From NCBI GenBank assembly GCA_038373885.1, contig JAWZYV010017538.1, positions 620,001-684,000 of the forward strand: 64,000 bases of DNA, written 5' to 3'. Below are positions 43,802-55,680 of the stretch, piece after piece. The position numbers and the translations under genes were made by a program. The notes under the pieces were generated by a model. It searched no databases. It was not told the DNA's origin and worked only from the letters and a program-made list of their open reading frames with translations. The stretch's first letter is position 1, and the number at the start of each line of letters is the position of its first letter. This DNA comes from Cheiracanthium punctorium (lineage: Eukaryota; Arthropoda; Arachnida; Araneae; Cheiracanthiidae).

Positions 43802-44970
43802 ATTAGGTTGTAACGAAAGTTTCCCGCCACGCAAACTTTGTCAGCACACAGTTCTCGTTGGCGTATTTGCTCATATTTTGTCAAACGATTTTTGTCATTT
43901 GAAAGAAAGAGGTTTACTTTATAACACTGTGTTGTGAAATCTGTAAAAAATATAGTTATCGTTAAGTATAAGGTGTCTCAAATAGAACTATCACTCTAGA
44001 GGATTAGAACCATCATTACTTCCAGTTGTGTTGCAAAAAGTCAGCTACATAATATCAACGAATTATGAGTACAGCTTTAAGTACTATTGTTGTATCATGT
44101 GACACTGTGCAGGTTTGGTACCGAAAGTTCAAAAAAAGTTATCTAAGGAGTTAGAAGTTAGTATTTCAGGCAGATATGGTGGAAAACTTTCGTTACAACC
44201 TGATACATTCTTCAGCCGGGGACGATCCCCGACATCCCACCCGTCAATTCGTATCCTGCCTGCTGTTAGCTTCCCGGGTCCAGCTCACTTCTACGAACAG
44301 GAGAATCCGTTTAGCATGGTGCAAAGAGCATAGAGATTGGAGTATGGATCAATAGGCGACCATTCTCTTCACTGATGTGTCCTGGTTCAGCCTAAACACC
44401 GATTCTCGCCATACTTTCATATGGAGAGAACCAGGGACCGCTACCTACCCTCCTATGTCCGCGAAATCGATCATTATGGCAGAGGAAGTTTAATGATCTG
44501 GGCAGGCATCATGTTGGATGGCCACACACGCCTCTCCATGTCTTTGAAAAAGGCACTGTGACTGGTGTGAGGTATAGGGATGAAACCTAGGAGCCCTATA
44601 TTCGCCTTTTCAGGGGTGCAATTGGCCTTTCATTTTAATGGACGATAACGTGAGGCCACTTCTGGTCGACGTATTTCTAGAGAGTGAGGATATTCGCCGG
44701 ATGGATTGGTTAGCCAGATCTCCAGACCTTAACCCTATAGAGCATGTCTGGGATGCTCTTGGGAGGGCAATTGTAGCTCGCAGCCCCCTTCCGAGAACCA
44801 TCCAGGGAATGAAAACAGTGTTGCTGAACGAGTAGGACCAATTGCCACAGGAAGGATGAATCCAAGGTGAGCTTAGAAAAGAGACGAAATTTTAAGGCAG
44901 TCAACTTCGAATATAGTTACAAACGATAACATCCTACCTTCATTTTGACGTCAATCCCAAATCTTCAAAT
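43802..44970 (+). mobile_element. Tc1-like element, degenerate
   Basis: It contains a Tc1 transposase relic (see 44250-44870), followed by the 3' flank repeat. The proposed start is TTAGGTTGTAACGAAAGTTT near 43804 because it resembles mariner/Tc termini; I could not match it to an inverted right end. Boundaries are approximate. Confidence 0.6.
44250..44870 (+). pseudogene. Tc1-type transposase remnant (DD34E)
   Basis: The order is WCKEHRDWSMDQ, then FTDVSWFSLNTDSRHTF (the usual DES is DVS here), FIWREPGT, then LMIWAGIMLDG and FEKGTVTGVRYRDE. A 66-codon open piece follows at 44638-44835 (MDDNVRP, FLESEDIRRMDW, ARSPDLNPIEHVWDALGRAI). The D, D and E positions can be seen, but stops and frame changes separate them, so the gene is dead. 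A full Tc1 transposase is about 340 residues. Confidence 0.9.
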
Positions 44971-44971
44971 C
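44871..44971 (+). repeat. Direct repeat of the Tc1 3' flank, copy 2
   Basis: Partner of 43624-43727. It ends at a C-run (about 44970-44980). Confidence 0.8.
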
Positions 44972-46145
44972 CCCCCCCCCCTCATCAATTCGCACCCTGC
45001 CATTGAGTATTTATGGAATGTTTTTGTTGCATGTAGCTTCTTCAGAAGCTGTTGTGTTTGATTGACTGTTAAGAGAATTAGTGCTTACGAATTCTTTTGT
45101 AGTGAATGTTCTGTGAGGTTTTAGAAGCCATAAAGTTTCTGGTTGTTAGTGTTAGAGTTCTTTGGGCTTAAATCTCCAAAAATCTGTTGAGCCCCTCTAA
45201 GAATCTACCTGGTTGTATATACTTTATGGTAGTGTATGATTGAGGTTGCAACTCACCCACCCCTGAAAAAAAAAGGAAACAAATTAAAAATGGCTCTCAT
45301 CTAATGCTTTTGAAGAATTCCAAAATCATCCTGCTTTTTAACACTCCAATAAGGTTGAAAGGTGTTTCTGATTTCGGCAGTGGCAGATTAATGCAAGTTT
45401 GTCGGGGGAAGGGGCGGTTAGTTTGTCGGTGGGGGCGGTTGGTTAGAAGATTGGCATATACATCCATTTTATGAAGTAAAATAGGATCTTTTACATTAAT
45501 TTCTTTTGTCTCGGGAATCCGCCGTTGGACTTCGGTTTGTCTGTCTGTGCGTCCGTTCGTGCTCTAACTTCTGTAAATATTTATCGATTTCTATGAAATT
45601 TAAACATAGTATTCTTATCTACTGTACCATGTACCCTATTGAAAATGGTAAAGCATTTATAGTTTTTCTACAGGAGCACTCAAAATATTCCAAATGCATT
45701 GCGCTCTATGGGAAGTTTTTCTTTCAAGTGTATCATCCTACTATACAGTTATGCTGATCCCTGACTTCGAGATAAAACTTTTTCCGCCATTACTGCAAAA
45801 GGATTACAAAGTTAACACAAAAAGCCTAATAACTTCTTCACCGTTTGTACGATCCATTTGAAATTTTTCATAATTATGTATAAAAGTATTGAAAACGATC
45901 TGCGCTGCTTTAAAAATCTGAAAATCCATCCGTTCCCTCATTTTTAAGCGATTTTTCGCGTTTTCCAGCACCATTTTATTTCCGAGAGTAAAAAAAGTGA
46001 GCCATTTGCGCTACAAAATTACCTATTTCAACTGAATATGGCGTCATACAATTGGAATTCCAATACGTTTAAAATAGTTTTTCCAGATTACACAGTTTAT
46101 TAATTTTTTTTTTTTTCACAAATAAATCGTCTGCATGGTTATGAG

Positions 46146-47550
46146 CAGGACCGCGGATTATATGCAATCGCATATTTGCACATGCAATTGCATATTTCAG
46201 GTGTTTTTGGTGATTTCCCATAAAATGATGTACTTTTTCTGTTGGATGCTTATTTCAATCTCTTTAGGTTTGAATTTGTAACTCTTTTTTACCTTCCTTT
46301 CAGCATTTTTTTTTTCTTTAACTCTTTGAGTCCCATGCTTTGAAAAATTTATACTACCTCAGGTTCCAAGCAAAATAGCATAACATTTTTCGTTTTCCTT
46401 CCCCCGCTCGTTATTGTTTGTTCACAGACCTATTGCACACCTCTTTCAGGGGCTGAAGAAAGCTATCTTTCCCCATACTGGTATCAAGTAGTAAAGCTCA
46501 CTTATCAGTTTCTATCAATGCATTTGCAACAATTTAAATTCGAAGTCAGCCTATCTACTTATATAATACGTCCCTGTGAATAAACTGCTATCCTGCGTTA
46601 AGAAAGTATTCTTAAAAGCTCATTTGCGCACTAAAAAATACAGAGAAATGTATCCCAACCTCCCACTTCCACCACAGCCTGCATTGACAAGATGGGGCAC
46701 TTGGTTAAATGCCGCTGTATTTTATTCTGAAAATTTTGACTCCATAAAAGATGTAGTTAATGCTTTGGACAACGCCGATTCTTCTTCTTCTATTTTCATT
46801 GCGAAAGAAATGCTTAGCGATATGTCCATCCGGAAAAGTCTATCTATAATCGAAACACATCACAAAATTGGAATCTCAAAATATGCTGCTGAATGATGCA
46901 ATAAGTCAAGTTATAAAAAAACAGGAATGCGTTGGTAAGATTCCAGAGTCACTAGGAGAAGGAATCGGTGAGAAATTGAAGTTTATTATAAATAAAAATT
47001 CATGATTTTTGGCAGTGAATAAAATAAATAATTTTATTAATGGTGAGGGGTGTGAATTACAGGAAAAAGTAAAACCATCCAAAGCGAAATATTATAAGTA
47101 CTGTCTAGTGACATCCGTTGACTGTAAAAGAACATTTTCAGCATGTAAAAGGAATTTAGATGATGAAAGGCAGTCTTACTATTGAAAATTTAGAAAAACA
47201 CTTATCTGTGTATTGTAACAAAAATTACTGAAAGCAGTTTTAATTCATAATTCATATCGCTAAGATTGTGAATAAAAATTGATTCCGTTTTAACCCATAA
47301 ACAGTCTGTTATTTCTTATTCTGTCTTGCATGATGTTTCCAAGTTTCAAAGAGAGAGAAAAAAAAAAATGTGTCATATTAAAAGGTAAGCAATAGAAAAT
47401 ATTTTTACACGTAAATACGTTTTTATTTTCTGTTAATATGTGCATGTTTTTTCAGTTATTTAGGTGCTTATTTTTAGATTTTTAGTGCATATTTTAAGAT
47501 TTTTTGATGCATATTTTGTCATTTTTTAAGTGCACATAATCCACGGTCTA
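46146..47550 (+). mobile_element. hAT element with perfect 8-bp TSD, inside the family-2 Helitron
   Basis: The left end is CAGGACCGCGGATTATATGC and the right end GCACATAATCCACGGTCTA; the imperfect TIRs share ACCG(C/T)GGATTAT. GTTATGAG lies on both sides (46138-46145 and 47551-47558). The + strand carries a broken hAT transposase. The copy at 23606-24255 lacks this insertion at the same Helitron position. Confidence 0.92.
46576..47190 (+). pseudogene. hAT transposase remnant
   Basis: An open piece at 46576-46896 reads KKYREMYPNLPLPPQPALTR followed by WGTWLNAAVFYSENFDSIKD, the TRWGTWL block seen in many hAT transposases. After a frame change come QVIKKQECVGKIPESLGEGI and, near 47090-47160, the C-terminal dimerisation-type block YYKYCLVTSVDCKRTFSACK. 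Stops (46895 and later) and frameshifts interrupt it. No BED zinc finger or catalytic N-terminal half is recognisable. Confidence 0.85.
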
Positions 47551-47776
47551 GTTATGAGAATACGTGTGTACACAAAACGAAATCTTTCAACTGCGTAAAT
47601 TCCGGGCGTTTCATAGAAGAGCATGAAATTTGATTTGGGTATATAATAAAAATTGAATATGAACTTATTTATTTTAGATGGATGAAAATTAAATATATTA
47701 AATGTAGACAAATTTTCGTCAGATGTTTTTTCTAGCGCCCGTTGTAATTGCCTTTACAACGGGCTTTGACTTCTAG

Positions 47777-47919
47777 TCTGGTATAAAATAAAAATTGAGT
47801 ATGAAGTTTTTTATTTTAAGTGCACGAAGATTAAATATATTGAGTGTAGACATACTTTCGTCAAATGTTTTTTTCTAGTGCCTGTTGTAATTGCCCCCAC
47901 AATTGGCTTTCACTTCTAG
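47777..47919 (+). repeat. Second Helitron 3' terminus in tandem
   Basis: It duplicates 47637-47776: AAAAATTGA(G/A)TATGAA, TTAAATATATT, TTTTCTAG(T/C)GCC(T/C)GTTGTAATTGCC, then CACTTCTAG followed by T. The hairpin is weaker than in the first copy. Two CTAG termini thus lie 143 bp apart. Confidence 0.8.
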
Positions 47920-48789
47920 TTTTAGAGATATTCTGCTATTTGAAATGAAACAAAATTGATATATGTTATTAAGGATTACAAGATGAAGCTTTCCATCGAA
48001 AATAATGTCTGTATAGTTAATAGGTTTTCAACAAAAGCACTCAAAATATTTTCAATACAATACGGTCAGTGGCAATTTAGAGACAGGAACCTATTTAAAG
48101 CATATAACACTATCCTACAATATATGATTAGCTAATAATCTGACGACGATCGTGTGCCTCCCTCAAAAGTTGCGCGAAAATTGATCCATGTTGGCGACTT
48201 TTGCGATAAATTGCCAAATAGTTTGCGTAAAAAATGCTTTGAAAAATGAACCGAACTTGGCGATATTTTCATTATGCGGCGATAAATCGAGAAAAGTACT
48301 TACATATTATCCAGGTGGTCATTAACGCCAAACTACTTTTTCCTTAAATTTGCTGGCAAACTGTCTCCCAATAGTGTTACGAACCATAAATAATTTCATC
48401 TGTCCGGCATTTATCTTGGCGAAAAATTGCTCGTCTTGGCGGACCGCTGGAATAATACGTAAGTACCTCGAAAAATATCTAATCCGATTATATTAAGCTA
48501 TGACGATTTCGTTGGGAATTTTGAAAATTCGTTACCCGCTCTGTAATTAACCGATTTAGTGTATAGTGTGTTGTTAAGGAATGGCTAAGGGCTATCTGCT
48601 TTGGAGTGGAAGGGTGTTGCTTCGGTCGGAGGAATTTCTTCGAACGTCAAAAACCCGTTAATGCGTTACAGCCCAAAACGGGTTAATTTATTTACATGGA
48701 ACAAAATACCAAACTTTGAATCTTTAGCACGTGGAAAATTAATTTTAGACTGCTAACAGTTTAAAAAAATTAATTTCTTGCTCTCGTTT

Positions 48790-49320
48790 ACCCGATACCG
48801 TTATGTTGTATAAAAGGAATATGTATATTTTTAACTTACCAGCAAGTTTGAGAAGTCTTTATGATTTCAGTTTGTTTTTCTGTTCTGTTGTCCACTCGTC
48901 CAGTGTTCTAACTGCTGTAAATATACACCGATTTGTGCGAAATGTATGTTTTTTTCTATGTACAGTACCATGTACCTTATTGAAAATGGTGTAAGCAGCA
49001 TTTATATTTCTTTTACAGGAGTTTACAGGAATACATCACATACTATGGGCAGTCATTCGTGAAAACGTATTCTAGAGCTATTCGGTTTTTTAAAAGAAAA
49101 CAAAGTTGGCACATATATCATTAAGGCTCTCAAAATAATGCTCTTCATTGAGAATAGTGCCTGTATTATTAATAGTTCTTCTACAGGAGCACTCAAAAGA
49201 ATTGCAATACATTACAGTTTGAGTACAATACAATGCGTAAAAAATTTTTATATTCTTCAGTTAAACGTTGGGGGAAAAAATTAAAGATTTTCTACAGGGT
49301 CTCCTAAAATTGCATTTATA
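48790..49320 (+). repeat. Family-2 Helitron 5' fragment, diverged
   Basis: It shares with 45500-45680 the segments CTAACTGCTGTAAATAT, ACAGTACCATGTACCTTATT and ATTGAAAATGGT. 49130-49210 also resembles 47990-48060 (AATAATG(T/C)CTGTAT, AGCACTCAAAA). It appears to be a second, 3'-incomplete member. Confidence 0.65.
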
Positions 49321-49617
49321 GTGATAATACAACATTATCTTATCTCCAAAATCACTCCAGTTTTCAGGAAAATACATCGCCAAATTTGTCGCAAAAACAT
49401 TTTGTCTTGGAAAGTGTTTTATAATCTATGCGTTTGGCATGATTTATCTTTCTTGTTTATGGTTGTTGTGAATAAGCTTTTGATTCTGATGATGTATGGA
49501 GTAGACTGGCTGGTCACCATCATAGAAGTTTATTCAGTTTGAAAGATGCTCACATCAAAATACTTTTGCTAAAGGTTGAGCCAAATGGTCATGCATCTGT
49601 ATAAGGATACAATAGAG

Positions 49618-49872
49618 CAGGGGTGGCGACCCTTTAGGGATCTACGTGCTATTTTTTCGAAAGAAATGATTAAAGAGGCCATGGACGTGCCGTCAAATAA
49701 TTTTGATTTAATGATTACTGCAAAAATAAAACTAAATACTAACAACTCAAAACTCTTTATTTACTAACAAGGAAATACGATTAGATGCATAATTCATAAT
49801 AAAATATGTGTTGTTTTTAATTAAAATGCAAACCATTTTGATCGGTGGCGTGCCATTGGTTCGTCACCCCTG
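49618..49872. mobile_element. hAT MITE, 255 bp, perfect 8-bp TSD
   Basis: It starts CAGGGGTGGCGACCC and ends GGTTCGTCACCCCTG, flanked by CAATAGAG on both sides (49610-49617 and 49873-49880). Subterminal GTGCCGT and GGCGTGCC words are present. Noncoding. Confidence 0.93.
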
Positions 49873-50099
49873 CAATAGAGGATCAGTGGCTGTGAAATTG
49901 TATGGATGGAGAGGGAGGGTGATCAACCTCCCCCAGACCACACTTAATCCTATGTTAACTCTTTTCAAGTCAAGTCAAAGCGAGTCATTTAGGAGTACCT
50001 GCAGTAAAACAGTTCCCGCATAGTGGTAACCCTACCCCTTGAACATGAGAAAGAATTCGAATGTTTCGAAAATCTGGATGTTTTCAAAATGATGCATTT

Positions 50100-50531
50100 G
50101 TAAGCCTGGCTTTCCGTATTTGACAGATGACAAGTGATGATAGTACTGATGCAGAAGATGTACTAAATGGGGGAGATACAATTTCTCATTCTACTGCTCC
50201 ACAGTCTGTGTAAACTTAGCCAGATTATATAGGACAAAGCGGATTTGATTACGGTGACATTGCTGCGGCTCGTAAAATATGTGTCGATGTACCACAAGAA
50301 ATGAACAAACCGAAAGAAGTAAAAACGCTTTACAGATTTTTTTGAGCAGTAAATGTTGATAGGAAACTTTTTAATTTGATGATATACAGCACTCAAATTT
50401 AAGTAATTTTTATATTTCTGTACTGATATTGATGTTTTCTTTAATAAAAAGAAGTTTCCGGATTATACGTGTTTTTCTGTTATCCGTGCTATCCTTCCCG
50501 GTGATTAGCCCGGGCAATCGGGACTGCACTG
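50100..50531 (+). mobile_element. pogo/Tigger-like element, 3' fragment
   Basis: The right end reads GCCCGGGCAATCGGGACTGCACTG followed by TA, typical of pogo/Tigger termini. Upstream are broken coding pieces like the acidic tail and C-terminus of jerky/Tigger proteins (DDSTDAEDV, ISHSTAPQS, DIAAARKICVDVPQEMN). No matching left TIR was found. Confidence 0.55.
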
Positions 50532-50533
50532 TA

Positions 50534-53500
50534 TTAAAATGGATTATTGATTATTCTTTAAAAACATCGACCCATGTAAAGAAAATAATTTTATAGTATT
50601 TTAATTTTATATTAATTATATAGATATATCTTTGTTCCCTCATGTACATCCCCCCCCCTACATGTACATCAATGTCCACTACAGGGGCGTAGTCATTCCA
50701 TCCCTGGTACATGAATTGAATTGTTCCTCCCCTTGCCCCTCTTCTTCGAGCTAGGACAACAATTCATAGCTTCATTTATCCAAGATTTCGATTCCTGGAA
50801 ATGATGGCGTTCTGTAGTGTAGTTGAAAGCTAACATCTGTACATTTGAGCGACCACTGTCTCCAGGTCATTTTAAAAGGAATTTTGAAGGGGGTGGGGCA
50901 CTGCTATATAAGCCCGTGAAATCTTCCTAGATGCTTTTGCCGCCCTTTTAAACTGACTTCGGAGGAGGGGGGCGGTGTTATTGGACGAGTGATGATGGGA
51001 TCCACAGTTAAAGGGGATCCGGGTGTTTCTCCTCCAGGAAAAGTTTTGTAAACGAGATGCAAAATGGTGCATTTTGAGACATTATGAGGCGGGGCTGCAT
51101 ACTGCAAAAATATTAGCAGAAAAAATTGGCAAAAGAAATTTTCTAAAAATTAAACAGTTTTATAAACTTTTCTGCAAAATAAAATCAACCAGAATAAAAA
51201 TTCCTTTTGGTTTGAAAAATCGTTGGCGTTAAATTGGCAGAGAGGAAATGCGAGAAGGGAGGAGAAAACAAGATGACGCATCTTATTTGCTTGCTCCTTC
51301 ACATCATGTCTGATCATGTCACACACGTGATACTGACCTTGCACACAAGACAGCAGTAGACCTTGGCAACAAAATTTTCTAGACCGCTGTTCATTCCCCA
51401 CTCATCTTGAAGTACTATTCGCTGCACATGTTCATAATCTCAATACTATAGTGCTACATAACCTTCCTAGGTGTATTCGCTGTTGGCAAGAATTGATATC
51501 CGACCTGGACTATGCGATGTGAACGAAGTACAGCAACAAGAATGCTCAAAACTTGGGACGATGAGAGTTCTCTCCAACTGATGTGTGGCTGACATAACTT
51601 CCATACTAGAATCACTTCAGAAGAATCTGCAAAAGAGTATCCTGATCCTGACAGCTGCTGGAATCCAATACCATACTGAAGAGCAGGAATATGAGATGAG
51701 ATGATAGATGAACCAAGCCATTGACAAGAAAAATGGAAAAATCGTTAATTTGTACGGTACAACTGGTGTTCGTGAATGATCGGCTGTCAGGAAAGAAGTT
51801 TTAATGTCACCATAAATTTTCTGGATGAAACATTGAACATCGAAGATAGTAATATAATGAAACATTTTTATTTTTATTTTTAAATGCCAACACACCAAAA
51901 GAAATGATAGAAAATGGTCAAAAATTAATTGGTACCATTTTTGGTGATGATAAAGTTTTCAACGAATGCTTTCGGTTGTCGGCCCCTTATCTAGGAAGTC
52001 GAAGACCTCGATATTTAAGATATTTTCGTAAAAATGTCACATAGATTGCGAAAACTAATTCCTGCAACAACTGGAATCTTGCAAAAGCTGTTGTGTTCAC
52101 TCATGATTCTATTGCCTCACTCGATGACTGTTGAGAAAGTAATTTATCATTATAAACAGCTAAACTCCAGTCAGAGCATTCCCATCTGATAAGGCGATGA
52201 ATTCCAGAATATTCGAGGCATTAAATGGTATAGGAACGGCACACTACGACTCATGACCGGCAGTTGCCGAATTTTTAATGAAAGCGTGTCGTTACCGCGA
52301 TCCGTAAATACCTAGTTATTCAAATAGAGATGTCGTTATAAAGAATTTCATGAAAGATGCAAATTTGCAAGCTTCTCTGGCTTTATATTTTTTCATCTGT
52401 CTGTAAAACTCTTTTTAATACAGTAACTGTAATTGCAGTTTTGAAAAGTAATTTCAATAAATTATCTAATATATCTCTAATTATTCAATTTTCACTTCTT
52501 ATTGCGGAATCTGACGCTTCTTGGCTTTTGGGCCAAACTTCCATCATTTGCGGGGGGGGGGGGGGGGCAAAATAGACCACAAACTTCTAGCTGCTCTGTT
52601 TTGATTGCTTTTAAATATAAGTGTTTCAAAACTTGTGAAAGAAATCTGAATAGAGTAAGTGAATATGCACTGTATGTACTCTGGAGAGTGACCGAGCAAA
52701 ATATGAGCATATAACGTAACTGGTAATGTCTGGTGGGATTTTTAAAGTGATTATTATAAGTATTTTATAAAAAGAGCACATTACTAGTTAATCCGTTTTT
52801 ACTGAAAGGAGGCGAAATTTAAAAACGATATGGAACAGAAATTTCTTCGCTCCTGTTCGCAAATAGTTGTTCTTTACAAGCTCTTTTAAATTTACATTTC
52901 GTCTAAAATTTTAAACCGGAAGGGTTCTGTGTAACTTGGCTTGTTTTCAAAAAGATATTCTTTCAAGCCCGTCATAACCGAAAGATCGTTTCCTTTTGGA
53001 CTCCAGGTTAATTGTGAATCACCCGCACGCCCTCAGATAAAACATTTTGCGTATTATTTAATTATACATCACTTCCGTCATCTAACAGCTACTTTTTGGA
53101 GAGCTTTCGAAATGCGGAAGGTGAAAACCGCATCTCTTGAAGATGGCAGCTAATCTACTAACATCAGGGTGCCTGCAGATGTCGTTGCACTTTGAGCTGC
53201 TTTCGAAGGTTGTAGAATATCTAAAAAGGGTTGTATCTTCTAATGACATTCGATGCCACCTGCTAAGTCAGTATGTTTTACAGGTACTTAACAGAAGTTG
53301 TCTCTAATTTTCATTTATACTGATGCTCTTATCATTTGTAGAGTGTTTTCTAAGAATCCTTTGCTGAGTTTCAAGAGTTTTCTGACATTTTTAAACTAAT
53401 AATTTTCTTTTATAGTCTTTTTATTTTAATTATTTTATACTGAAAAATTTATTTTATGACCTTCGCTACAGTATGCCTGCCTCTGTTCTAAGTAAATGTA

Positions 53501-54312
53501 ATGAACAAAATTTTGGAACCCAAATAATGTTAAGTAACCCGTACAAATTCCATTTGTTACAATAGCAACAACAATTCTTCAGTTTAGGGAAGCTTATTTT
53601 TGAAAAAAATAATGATTTTTTTCCCATCAGTGTTCTAGGATGTCTTTGAAATGGCTTCATTTTTCAGAAGTTTGTTGATGGTAATTTTTCTGAAAAATAT
53701 CCAGAAAATACATCTGGAAAAAAAGATTCTTCCTCCTTTTTATAAAACTAATACTGATCAGTAGCAAAATTTCTCTGTGGGTTTTGAAACAAATGGTGCT
53801 CCTCCAATCCTGTGTACGGTTTCAATTGAGAGTGCGAATTCTTAGCTTAAAGTTAACTAATTGACTCCAACTGACCAACTGATTCTTTGGGAGTACTGTG
53901 TTTCTACTTTACTATGAGCTCATTAAAGGTTTTTGTTAAATAATTCTTATGAAAAATAGACGCTTTCACTACTACTAGAGGGAGATTGACTATAAACTTT
54001 AAAGAGATTTCTATTGTTATCTATTTCTTTACATACTAGATAAAGTCTATTTTTTCTAAAAGAAGTCAAAAGGTTTTCTAGGGAAAGCTTAACACCCACC
54101 TAAATGTATCATTAAGGTTCAATCTCAACTTATAATTATAGATTCCTTAAAATGTTGATAACTTGTAACGTGGGGAGCATGATCGAAATTTAATCAGTTA
54201 ATGACATGATCGTTTCTGTCACTGAATATAAATATACGTTATCCGACATAGAAAATGAATACAATGAAAGATGGGTAGAATTTGATGAAAATTAATACAT
54301 CCACATATGTAA
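50534..54312. other. Intergenic, possible hAT relic, otherwise unrecognised
   Basis: A single MITE-type end (CAGGGGCGTAGTC at about 50681) has no partner. Around 52050-52340 broken frames resemble a hAT C-terminal region (LAKAVVFTHDSIASLDD; MILLPHSMTVEKV), low confidence. A 16-base G-run lies at 52552-52567. No intact gene. Confidence 0.45.
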
Positions 54313-55217
54313 GTGGTCCTAAATGATCCCCTTAAAGTTAAAACTAGTATGAAATAGCATAAATGTTTAAATAAAACTTTGGCCCTTTGCTATTATATTT
54401 TACACCATATTTTGCATCATAAACATATTTTAATAATATTTTAAAAGCACAGTGAGTAATGAAAAAAATACAATTTTTAGAAAGTGTCTAAAGGATCATT
54501 TTACCCTCAATCCAAGGGCAAAATGATCCTTCATTTGAAAATAATTTTAAATTGCTTTTTATCGGCAAAATAAAAGATATAGAAGTAATTATGACTATAC
54601 ATAATGAAATAAAATAAATTTTACAATCATATAGTATGCATGATTTATTTTATGAAAATTTTAAAGTAAAAAAGTGTCACAAACAATAAAATGGAATATT
54701 TTAAAATTATAATTCAAAAATTATGGCCTACAATAAACGCAGAAATAAATTAAACCATGTAATGGGAGTCACGTCTTTTTGGAAATGGTTGAAGGGCTGC
54801 CATGACGTATCTAGGACCCGGTACTGGAGTTTCTTCAGTCGATGGATCATTTTACCCGGCAATATGGCTTCCCACTTTAGGTCATATTACTGGAACACGC
54901 CGAGAAACATAACAAACTTAGCAAGTGTAATTCACATCTAAAAACATACTCTATTCAGTAAACCAAGTCATATTTCTGCATAAAGATGTATTCTAAATAA
55001 ATCAGAAAGTTAGTGCTTACCTTATAAGAGATATGATAAAACCCAGTTTTTTGAAGAATTCTACTCAGACACGTAATACACCGATCGCTTAAATACCGCC
55101 ATTGCTTCTCTTGACTTGGTACAACTAGTTTATGTGTTACCTGGTAGATAGCGCTGCCTGTATCTAAGAAAACATATGTGTATCGTCCTTTTGCCTGCTA
55201 GGATCATTTTGGGCCAC
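54313..55217. mobile_element. Candidate TIR element built on an AAATGATCC motif
   Basis: The left edge is GTGGTCCTAAATGATCC and the right edge GGATCATTTTGGGCCAC; they are inverse complements with two mismatches. The same GGATCATTTT core recurs inside at 54493, 54520 (inverted) and 54844. No TSD was found, so the call is tentative. Confidence 0.5.
54491..54531. repeat. Hairpin, 16 of 17 paired
   Basis: AAGGATCATTTT.CCCT pairs with AGGG.AAAATGATCCTT around a 7-base loop, with one mismatch. It contains the same motif as the termini of the surrounding candidate element. Confidence 0.85.
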
Positions 55218-55269
55218 CGTCCCCTATATGTTCGCAAGACATCATGCATCTTGTAAATGATCTTATTTA

Positions 55270-55680
55270 CAAGAAGATAATTTTATAACTTCCACAATTC
55301 GATCCCTGATTGATGCAAGGAACAGAGCAGACAAATGAGGTAATTATGCTCTATTGGAGAACGATCAGGAGAATTTATAGTCTAAGCAAAATACTGGATA
55401 TTCTGCAAGGCTTGTCTGCTGATAAATAACATGTGCGGTCTTTGCATTTTCTTGTTGGAAAACACCATTTCTGTGCACTGAATATAGGTAGCACGATCAG
55501 CAGCACCTCATCAACAAATTGTCGTTCTATCATAGATAATAGACCTTCAGACCATTATCCCACGTTGACGAGAACTAGACCGTTCGACATCAGAGATCGA
55601 TTCGTTTTATCATCTCGACACTTTCAAACTATAAATCAGCGAGCGACTATGATCAAATAAACAGATCCGAGTCTTACCGC
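55270..55680 (-). pseudogene. Tc1-type transposase remnant, second family
   Basis: On the minus strand, FQQENAKTAHV (canonical FQQDNA; the Asp is Glu here) is followed in a shifted frame by SPDRSPIEHNYLICL, both classic Tc1/IS630 landmarks. Upstream pieces (KTRICLFDHSR, TWDNGLKVYY) fit loosely. It is broken by stops and frameshifts; extent approximate, and the HTH region may extend to about 55960. Confidence 0.65.

Larger units (their letters stand above)
45487..47776 (+). mobile_element. Helitron family 2, split by a hAT insertion
   Basis: The 3' end has a strong hairpin (GCCCGTTGTAA...TTTACAACGGGC), then TTTGACTTCTAG followed by T, the standard Helitron terminus. The 5' end is less certain: TCTTTTACATTAATTTC preceded by A at 45486. 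The 5' region (TTGTCTGTCTGTGCGTCCGT, AACTTCTGTAAATATTTATC, ACTGTACCATGTACC) recurs near 48800-48980. It is collinear with the minus-strand fragment at 23606-24255. The nested hAT (46146-47550) accounts for 1.4 kb. No Rep/helicase frame. Confidence 0.78.

Noticed and set aside
52050..52340. hAT C-terminal relic
   Set aside because: The similarity is short, spread over frames and lacks a TSD. Mentioned as a remark only.
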